A DNA stretch of 64,000 nt from JBEKTW01 sp963727845 (GTDB lineage: Bacteria; Bacteroidota; Ignavibacteria; UBA10030; SZUA-254): positions 620,001 through 684,000 of the forward strand of contig CAVSHI010000003.1 of the NCBI GenBank assembly GCA_963727845.1, written 5' to 3'. Numbering within the stretch: the first letter of the stretch is position 1; each line of letters starts with the position of its first letter. The notes under the pieces are model-generated. The model worked only from the letters and a program-made list of their open reading frames with translations, was not told the origin of the DNA and made no database searches. Both the position numbers and the translations under genes were made by a program. This document shows positions 17,324 through 23,437 of the stretch, one piece after another.

Positions 17324-17629
17324 ATGAACTTGCGATCGACACGCCGCATAACAACCGCACCATCACCGCCCGGCATCAGGATGAATAGCGGGTGGGTGGG
17401 ATTCTGGGTATATTGATTTCACGAAGTGATATCACTCGGAATGCAATTCGTGCCAATAATAACGATGATGTTATTAATCTTGGGACAGCAGCAGATACTG
17501 CACTTGCGCAGGAACTTCTAGACCAATGGGAAGAATAATTTTTTGCGGCACACCAGGTCACGCAAAGTGAGTCATCGCCACAAACCAACAGCAGACGTAG
17601 GTTGACATAATCTTCATGAAAGAACGATC
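17324..17629. other. Spacer with short repeat 'M' and a possible 48-codon frame
   Basis: Positions 17373-17402 resemble 60466-60495 (25 of 30 bases): both read ATGAA(T/C)AGCG..TGGGTGGGATT, which would start M-N-S-(G/E)-W-V-G. Here the micro-frame stops after 10 codons. A second frame from a GTG at 17392 to 17538 has normal-looking codons (ends ALAQELLDQWEE) but no ribosome site. It could be the tail of a decayed gene. Confidence 0.4.
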
Positions 17630-18145
17630 ATGGAATTCTTAAAATTCATGGCGCAATGGGGTATATGGGAAATTCTCGGGTTGCTTGTTGCTCTGGTCCC
17701 ATCCATCTTGGTCTTGCGTTACCTTTTTCCCTGGAAAGCGATTGATAGCTTCTACATAGACACTAAGATGGGAAAAATCAATCAAACGTATCCTAAGGTC
17801 ATTTTAGTGGAACTTAGGAATCATACCAACGATCCCATCTATGTGTTTTCGAGGGGTTTCTCGTTCGGAAGCGAAATCCAAGCGTGTCCGCACGGTGCCA
17901 AGAATGCTGCCACAGGTGTCTATGAGATCAAGTTCGAGGGACGCGAACAGGGTCATCTCTCGGAAATCGATACGCTCGTTCGCCCCAACCAAGTAGTAAC
18001 CACTTGGATTCCAGTGGACCCCGCTGAGTCAGATGATGATGTGATTAATTCGCTCAAGAAGAGAAAAGTGGGCACTCTACGCCTCAACTGTCAGAAGATT
18101 TCATCGCGACCTCATCCGTACACTAAACTGAATATCCCGGTATGA
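17630..18145 (+). CDS. Uncharacterised membrane-anchored protein
   Basis: 171 residues, family not recognised. One hydrophobic N-terminal segment (about 12-35, IWEILGLLVALVPSILVL) would anchor it, with the rest, a beta-rich soluble domain, on one side of the membrane. The soluble part has features such as VILVELRNHTNDPIYVFSRGF and LVRPNQVVTTWIPVD. Its stop overlaps the next start by 4 bases (ATGA), so the two small genes form a coupled pair within the island. No ribosome site is evident. Confidence 0.6.
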   Translation: MEFLKFMAQWGIWEILGLLVALVPSILVLRYLFPWKAIDSFYIDTKMGKINQTYPKVILVELRNHTNDPIYVFSRGFSFGSEIQACPHGAKNAATGVYEIKFEGREQGHLSEIDTLVRPNQVVTTWIPVDPAESDDDVINSLKKRKVGTLRLNCQKISSRPHPYTKLNIPV

Positions 18146-18399
18146 GTCAAGAGTTTGATGTCACCACTCCCATAATACCAGCAGAACGCAATGAATATGG
18201 GACTGTGCCTACGCCTAACACACAAAACCCGACATTGGATCTGTCAAAGTATGAAAACCTCGCTCAACGCTCTTTCCGCGGGCGATTGGTGTATGAGGGG
18301 GAAGTCAGAATCAGAATTCACAGAATTGATCGGAATTCACAGAACTATAGAATTTCCAGAATATGGGCAAGAACAATTCTGCAAATTCTGAAATCATGA
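18142..18399 (+). CDS. Short orphan protein whose C-terminus runs into a repeat
   Basis: 85 residues, no recognised family. The start overlaps the previous stop (ATGA). The first ~50 residues look like ordinary protein; from about residue 53 on (EVRIRIHRIDRNSQNYRI...) the reading frame is simply a translation of AGAATT repeat copy A, so the natural C-terminus has probably been replaced by insertion of that repeat. Likely truncated or decaying. Confidence 0.4.
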   Translation: MSQEFDVTTPIIPAERNEYGTVPTPNTQNPTLDLSKYENLAQRSFRGRLVYEGEVRIRIHRIDRNSQNYRISRIWARTILQILKS

Positions 18400-18476
18400 A
18401 AATTCTGATTCAGAATGCATAGAATGAGAGCAACAACAATTCTGTTAATTCAACAATCCTGGAAATTCTGATTTGG
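18290..18476. repeat. AGAATT-type inverted repeat 'E', copy A
   Basis: Starts with a GGTGTATGAG shoulder shared with copy D, then GTCAGAATCAGAATTCACAG. It is built of many AGAATT/AATTCT words and ends in GGAAATTCTGATT. The ends are inverted to each other (GTCAGAATCAGAATT against AATTCTGATTCAGAC in the complete copies), so the whole can fold into a long imperfect hairpin. It ends just before the ribosome site of the GxxExxY gene. Confidence 0.85.
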
Positions 18477-18491
18477 TCGGGAGGATCAATA

Positions 18492-18887
18492 ATGGAGAAA
18501 GATGAACTTACGTACAAGATTATTGGTTGTGCGATGAAGGTGCATAATACGCTTGGCCCCGGTTTTCAGGAAGTGATTTACCAACGTAGCCTTGCGATTG
18601 AATTGGAAAGGGCGGGATTGACGTTCGTCCGGGAACAAGAACATTCTGTATATTATGAAGATATTGAGGTCGGAACAAGGAGAGCCGACTTTGTCGTGGA
18701 GAATAAGGTGGTGGTTGAGCTTAAGGCATTGGTGAATCTGGAAGATGTGCACATTGCCCAAGCGAAAAACTACACCGTAGCATACGATTTCCCCAAGGGA
18801 CTCCTGATCAATTTTGGCAGTAAGAGTTTGCAGTATAAGCTTCTGTTCAACCCTAAATACAGTCAGAATCAGAATTCACAGAATTGA
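18492..18887 (+). CDS. GxxExxY family protein (PD-(D/E)XK-like)
   Basis: 131 residues. The name-giving motif is GFQEVIY (Gly24, Glu27, Tyr30), and a PD-(D/E)XK nuclease-like core follows: Asp66 in RRADFVVENK, Glu76 and Lys78 in VVVELKAL. The family is widespread, often in many copies per genome, and has no proven function. GGGAGGA just before the ATG supports the start. Its last residues (SQNQNSQN) are encoded by AGAATT repeat copy B. Copy A lies just upstream, so the gene sits exactly between two copies of the repeat. Whether the protein acts on the repeat is an open idea, not seen. Confidence 0.85.
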   Translation: MEKDELTYKIIGCAMKVHNTLGPGFQEVIYQRSLAIELERAGLTFVREQEHSVYYEDIEVGTRRADFVVENKVVVELKALVNLEDVHIAQAKNYTVAYDFPKGLLINFGSKSLQYKLLFNPKYSQNQNSQN

Positions 18888-19037
18888 TCGGAATTCACAG
18901 AATTATAGAATTTCCAGAATAAAAACAGGAGCAATTCTGGAAATTCTGAAATCATGAAAATTCTGATTCAGAATGCATAGAATGAGAGCAACAACAATTC
19001 TGGAAATTCTGAAATCCTGAAAATTCTGATTCAGACA
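18853..19037. repeat. AGAATT-type inverted repeat 'E', copy B
   Basis: Begins inside the end of the GxxExxY gene (CCTAAATACAGTCAGAATC) and runs to AAATTCTGATTCAGAC at 19037, nine bases before the next gene. Most of it matches copy A closely. The terminal blocks GTCAGAATCAGAATT (18863) and AATTCTGATTCAGAC are near-perfect inverted repeats. Confidence 0.88.
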
Positions 19038-19045
19038 ATTAAACT

Positions 19046-21979
19046 ATGAACACAGCATTTGAAATAATTAAGCAGCTTGTTGCGGACTTCAAAGCGCAAG
19101 AGTCCGCTTATCTCTCGCCGTCCTATCAGGAAAGTCAGGTCCGGCAGGATTTCATCGATAAGTTCTTTACTGCACTTGGCTGGGATGTCACACATAACAT
19201 CCAAAAGAATCCATACCAGCAGGAAGTCCATATCGAGAACAAAGTGCATATGGCAGGATCACAACGTCGTGCTGATTATGCATTCTTCCTTGCTCCCAAT
19301 TTCCGCGATCCAAAATTCTTTGTCGAAGCCAAGAAACCGTCCCGTTCCCTCGCCAACCCCGATGATTACTATCAGACGATTCGATACGGTTGGAATGCGG
19401 GAACACCAATAGCCATCCTCACCGACTTCGAAGAACTCCACATCCTTGATTGCCGGTATAAGCCGGCCATCAAAGGTGCCATGGATCATAAAATCGAAGT
19501 CTTCCATTACAGCGATTATGCGAATGAGGAAAAGTTCGCACGGATCTATTGGCTCTTCTCACACGAAGCAGTAGCAGGTGGTTCCATTGAAAAACGTATT
19601 GCCGAACTGCCAAAACTGCGAGGAAAAGCCGTCAAAGGTGGATTAGCCAAGGGCGGTTATCAACCCGTCGATGAGGCATTCCTGGAAGAGCTGGACGGAT
19701 ACAGAGAAGTCTTCGCGAAAGCGTTTAAGAAATCCAATCCCGACCTCCAGAGTGAGGAGCTGACAGAGGCAGTTCAGAGGACCATCGACCGCCTGGTCTT
19801 CATTCGATTCCTTGAAGACAAACAAATCGAAGAGCCGGAAATCATCAATTTGCGGTCAAAGAAATCCGCCTGGAAGGGATTTCTTGTACTTAGCAGTCAG
19901 CTTGAGCCAAAATACAATGGACTTGTTTTCAAGCCGCATAAATTACTCGACGGCAAGGATTTCAACCCTCCCGACGACGAAGAATTTGTCCGTATCTGTA
20001 ATGAAATGGCGGATCCAAGCTCGCCGTATAACTTCGATCAGATTCCAATTTCTATTCTTGGCAGCATCTATGAGCGTTTTCTTGGAAAGGTAGTGCACGC
20101 AACAGAAAAACGTGTGAAGGTGGAAGAGAAACCGGAAGTTCGAAAAGCCGGTGGGGTGTATTACACTCCGGGATATATTGTCCGGTATATTGTGAGTGAA
20201 ACAGTGGGAAAGCTCATCGAAGGGAAATCCCCTAAGGAAATTGCGGAGATGACGTTTGCCGACATTGCCTGCGGCAGCGGTTCATTTCTTATTGAAGTGT
20301 ACGGCCAGTTGCTCGATTATCACATTCGCTACTACAACGCCAATCCCGACAAGCGAAAGGAAACGGATGTCTTTGAGCGGGACGGCAAATTGCACCTGAC
20401 TCTACAGAAGAAAAAGGAAATACTCCTGAACAATGTGTACGGAGTGGATATCGACTTCCAGGCAACGGAGGTGACACAGCTTTCGCTGTACCTCAAATTG
20501 CTGGAAGATGTAACGATGCACGATGCGCATCAATTCGGACTGTTCAAGGAAACGATCTTGCCCGACTTGAGGAAGAACATTATTAACGGCAACTCGCTTA
20601 TTGGTCGCGATATCATGGATGGCCAGCTCTTTGCTGCGGTGGATGAAAACAAACTCAAGCCGATGAACTTTGAAGATGCGTTCCCTGCGGTGATGAAGCC
20701 CCGCCAAAAAGACGGCGGGCAAGGCGGAGGGTTTGATGCGGTAGTGGGAAATCCGCCTTATCGGATTATTGTGAAAGATGATTACGAGAATATAGCTGTT
20801 GAGTATCTTCAAAAGAAGTATTCAAGCTTCCAGTATAAGGCAGATCTATTTCATCTATTTATCGAGAAGGCAATATCATTACTTAAGGGAAATGGATCTT
20901 TGGGGTATATTACGCCAAATACTTGGTATACCCTTCAATTTACAGATAAGCTTAGAGAATACGTTCTTGGAAATACAATTTTGAGCAAACTATTAATCTT
21001 CAATCATAAGGTATTTGAAGCAGATGTTGACACTTCTATCACAATATTAAAGAGAAAAACATTAAACGATAATATTGCGAATCTAGTTTTAGTATGGACG
21101 TTTCCCAAAGAATTCTCTACTGACATGATGGGTTCTTTTGAACCTGCAACATTTAATCAGAATACATGGAAATCAAATCCTCTGTTTCGATTTGAGACTC
21201 GAATAGTCGGTAAAGTTGGATCATTACTTCAGTCGCTATCCTCAAAAGCAAGACCATTAGGACAAATCGCAAGAGCATCATTAGGGACTCAAGCTTATAA
21301 TCGCAGCAAACACACGAAGCAACAAATTGAAGATCGTGTATTCCATTCGAGCAAGAAACTTGGCAAGGAATACATGATGGAATTGTCTGGAAACGACGTG
21401 GGTAGATATACACTACAATGGCAAAAGCGCGAGTGGATTAAATATGGTCCCTGGTTGCATGATTATAGAACAATGGAATGGTTGTCTGGTCCACGAATCT
21501 TAGTCAGAGAAATAACTGGGAAGGGGAAATATAAAATTTGCGCGACCTACGTGGAAGAGACATATTGTAATTATAAAACGATCTTGAATATTATTTGTAA
21601 TGATGTTGAAAGATATTCGGTAAAATATCTACTTGGTGTCTTGAACTCAAAATTACTTTCTTTTCTATATCCATTTGTGTCTAATAAAATCGTGAAGGAT
21701 AATTTTCCACGACTTTCGGTGGGCGATCTTAGACAGCTTCCCATCCGTACCATCAACTTTGAAGACACGCTGGACAAGTCCCGACACGATCATATCGTTA
21801 ACCTTGTCGAGCAGATGTTGGAAGCGAAAGAGAAACTATCGACCGCCAAGACGGAAGCCGAAACCGATCGCCTCGAAATGCAATGCCAAACCATCGACCG
21901 CCATATCGACGAAGCTGTGTATGAGCTGTATGGATTGACGGAGGAAGAAATCAAAGTTGTTGAGGGTAATGAAAAATAA
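19046..21979 (+). CDS. Type IIG restriction-modification enzyme (Eco57I-like)
   Basis: One polypeptide of 977 residues that should both cut and methylate DNA. An N-terminal PD-(D/E)XK nuclease domain is visible (Asp77 in RRADYAFF, Glu94 and Lys96 in FFVEAKKPS). An N6-adenine methyltransferase follows, with GGVYYTPGYIVRYIV, motif I ADIACGSGSF (about residue 405) and motif IV GNPPY (about 569). A TaqI-like target-recognition domain (about 570-890) and a helical C-terminus complete it. Codons 20757-21715, the recognition half, are much more AT-rich than both flanks, which suggests a swapped specificity module. No separate methyltransferase or specificity gene is nearby. The start has no ribosome site and follows repeat copy B directly. 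Confidence 0.92.
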   Translation: MNTAFEIIKQLVADFKAQESAYLSPSYQESQVRQDFIDKFFTALGWDVTHNIQKNPYQQEVHIENKVHMAGSQRRADYAFFLAPNFRDPKFFVEAKKPSRSLANPDDYYQTIRYGWNAGTPIAILTDFEELHILDCRYKPAIKGAMDHKIEVFHYSDYANEEKFARIYWLFSHEAVAGGSIEKRIAELPKLRGKAVKGGLAKGGYQPVDEAFLEELDGYREVFAKAFKKSNPDLQSEELTEAVQRTIDRLVFIRFLEDKQIEEPEIINLRSKKSAWKGFLVLSSQLEPKYNGLVFKPHKLLDGKDFNPPDDEEFVRICNEMADPSSPYNFDQIPISILGSIYERFLGKVVHATEKRVKVEEKPEVRKAGGVYYTPGYIVRYIVSETVGKLIEGKSPKEIAEMTFADIACGSGSFLIEVYGQLLDYHIRYYNANPDKRKETDVFERDGKLHLTLQKKKEILLNNVYGVDIDFQATEVTQLSLYLKLLEDVTMHDAHQFGLFKETILPDLRKNIINGNSLIGRDIMDGQLFAAVDENKLKPMNFEDAFPAVMKPRQKDGGQGGGFDAVVGNPPYRIIVKDDYENIAVEYLQKKYSSFQYKADLFHLFIEKAISLLKGNGSLGYITPNTWYTLQFTDKLREYVLGNTILSKLLIFNHKVFEADVDTSITILKRKTLNDNIANLVLVWTFPKEFSTDMMGSFEPATFNQNTWKSNPLFRFETRIVGKVGSLLQSLSSKARPLGQIARASLGTQAYNRSKHTKQQIEDRVFHSSKKLGKEYMMELSGNDVGRYTLQWQKREWIKYGPWLHDYRTMEWLSGPRILVREITGKGKYKICATYVEETYCNYKTILNIICNDVERYSVKYLLGVLNSKLLSFLYPFVSNKIVKDNFPRLSVGDLRQLPIRTINFEDTLDKSRHDHIVNLVEQMLEAKEKLSTAKTEAETDRLEMQCQTIDRHIDEAVYELYGLTEEEIKVVEGNEK

Positions 21980-21990
21980 AAGGGACTACA

Positions 21991-22176
21991 ATGGAAGACG
22001 AAAACAAACCAGCCCAACCAGTCATCGATGAATATAAGGGCAAGCCGGTCATCCGCATCCCCACCGTAGACGCACCGGATCCGAAAACACCCTGGCATTG
22101 GGTCTCATTCGGGAAGAACAAAGCCAAGGCGATTGTGAAGTTCTATGATGCGATCAAGAAATTTGCAGAAGAGTAA
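21991..22176 (+). CDS. Small protein linked to the type IIG enzyme
   Basis: 61 residues, 11 bases after the restriction enzyme stop, with AAAGGGA before its ATG, so it is probably cotranscribed. It is charged, with no membrane segment, and reads ...GKPVIRIPTVDAP...PWHWVSFGKNKAKAIVKFYDAIKKF. The IRI..VDAP and WVSFGKNKAKAI parts look like a compact folded domain. Family not recognised. A control or accessory role for the restriction enzyme is suggested by position only. The truncated repeat copy C follows directly. Confidence 0.6.
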   Translation: MEDENKPAQPVIDEYKGKPVIRIPTVDAPDPKTPWHWVSFGKNKAKAIVKFYDAIKKFAEE

Positions 22177-22179
22177 GCG

Positions 22180-22230
22180 CCTAAATACAGTCAGAATCAG
22201 AATTCACAGAAGTACGGAATTTCCAGAATC
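22180..22230. repeat. AGAATT-type repeat 'E', truncated copy C
   Basis: The first about 32 bases (CCTAAATACAGTCAGAATC...) match repeat copy B including the nine bases that are GxxExxY coding sequence there. After ...CACAGAA the copy degenerates (AATTTCCAGAATC is kept) and the right half is missing. Confidence 0.8.
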
Positions 22231-22438
22231 GTTACGGCACCAACCAGTTCTTGATAGGAATTGGTTATACTGTGTGGTTATAGGGCGCCTTCCCGGGTAG
22301 TAGCTGAACAAGAGATCATCAACACAAATATATCCTTCTTGCGAGTCCATACGCGGGCGAAAGTCTGCATAGGGTTTTTCATCACATATAATTTACTCGC
22401 TTTTGGCCTAAAGGCAAGAGTAAATCTGAGATGGAGTA

Positions 22439-23080
22439 TTACCAGGTGGCGGGCTTTGTTCGGGATGTGCCGTCGGCAAGCACAACAGTATTTGGAAATT
22501 GGTGCTTTGAGTATTGCTCTTTGGATATTTTGAATCCAGGTGCAAGATTAGCAAGAAGCTTATTTTTTCTTTTATAGGGAAAAAGGAAACGAATTGTTTT
22601 ATCTGGATAGCAACGCTGAACAAATCTTACTGAAGGTGCAATATCCGTGTCTCCGGTCAACAAAACCGCGGTATCACAATCATTATGCCAACATACCTCG
22701 ATTAGTTTCACGGCGAGAGCAACATCTGTCTCTTTCTCTTCCTGCCTGAAGAACATCTGATTACACTTCTTACATTTAATCTCTTTTTTCTTGAAACTCG
22801 CCAATTCGATTTTTGCCCCGGTAAATTCCAAACAATCTATAAAAGCTTGATGCCTCGCCACAGTATTGGGATCTTTTTGGTTCATGTGTTTAGCTAGAGC
22901 GGAGAAATAGTGAAGTTCGTGAAATTGGTTGTCGGGACCGAAGAGATGAAGATATGACTCACACAGGGAACGGATATTCAACCATTTCGTAGAAATACCC
23001 CCCATATCATCGCTCGCATCGACTACGGAGTGATAAAGGTTGAATCCGTCTACAAGGAATGTGGTTCTACTAATTGGCAT
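22439..23080 (-). CDS. NYN-domain (PIN-like) nuclease
   Basis: 213 residues, predicted RNA-cleaving NYN/LabA-type domain. The first strand TTFLVDGFNLYHS holds Asp11 and Asn14; the acidic set continues with EKETDVALAVKL and the LLTGDTDIAPSVRF motif. A CKKC pair sits in the middle and may bind metal. A basic C-terminus (PYKRKNKLLANL) ends the protein. The start at 23080 gives the normal family N-terminus. Between this ATG and the probable promoter lies a terminator-like hairpin (23081-23110). An earlier in-frame ATG at 23137 would translate straight through the hairpin. The gene faces away from the GH3 glycosidase gene and closes the accessory island. Confidence 0.85.
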   Translation of the reverse strand: MPISRTTFLVDGFNLYHSVVDASDDMGGISTKWLNIRSLCESYLHLFGPDNQFHELHYFSALAKHMNQKDPNTVARHQAFIDCLEFTGAKIELASFKKKEIKCKKCNQMFFRQEEKETDVALAVKLIEVCWHNDCDTAVLLTGDTDIAPSVRFVQRCYPDKTIRFLFPYKRKNKLLANLAPGFKISKEQYSKHQFPNTVVLADGTSRTKPATW

Positions 23081-23110
23081 AAAAAAAATCCCCAGATCGT
23101 GACCTGGGGA
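23081..23110 (-). promoter_or_regulatory. Terminator-like hairpin directly before the NYN start codon
   Basis: On the minus strand: TCCCCAG, 8-base loop, CTGGGGA, then eight T and at once the ATG. The stem also includes the only G-rich stretch that could act as ribosome site. It can be read as an attenuator or as the end of a ~60-nt RNA. Confidence 0.65.
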
Positions 23111-23151
23111 GGGCCATTTGTGCATTTCTGCACTCATGGGGTTGACGAGTT

Positions 23152-23179
23152 AATCTAAGAAAATGGGCCGAAATGTCAA
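23152..23179 (-). promoter_or_regulatory. Candidate promoter TTGACA-N16-TAGATT for the NYN gene
   Basis: On the minus strand TTGACA (complement of 23174-23179), 16 bases and TAGATT (complement of 23152-23157). The same hexamer pair occurs in both P repeats. Transcription would begin near 23145 and leave a leader of about 65 bases with the hairpin. The rest of the 23111-23437 region holds only the promoter of the GH3 gene. Confidence 0.55.
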
Positions 23180-23373
23180 AATTCAAAATAGCCCTTTTCT
23201 GGTATTGCTTGACAGAAAAATAGTCAATAATCTGTGATTGCACGTCAATTTCGCACGTTTCAGGTTTATTTGTGGCTTTAGATGCGGATACAACATCGAT
23301 TCCCGCTTTCCGTGTGGGTAAACTTACCGGAGAATTGGCTAAGTCTGTAATGGTGGAACCTTCCCGGAAGGGT

Positions 23374-23402
23374 TTGACCTTCCCCTTCAAGCTTTGTATC
23401 TT
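23374..23402 (+). promoter_or_regulatory. Candidate promoter TTGACC-N17-TATCTT for the GH3 gene
   Basis: -35-like TTGACC and -10-like TATCTT at the ideal 17-base distance, 35 bases upstream of the start codon, on the right strand. Confidence 0.6.
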
Positions 23403-23437
23403 ACGGCGTCACAATTTCACGAAAGGAGCAACATGCT

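Noticed and set aside
17324..18490. Integron attC-like sites between the island genes
   Set aside because: The repeats are imperfect palindromes between single genes, but no GTTRRRY / RYYYAAC core pair was found at their ends, and no integron integrase is in the window.
19046..21979. BREX PglX or a type I restriction system
   Set aside because: The protein carries its own nuclease domain and there are no BREX genes (pglZ, brxC) or separate HsdS/HsdR genes beside it; type IIG fits better.
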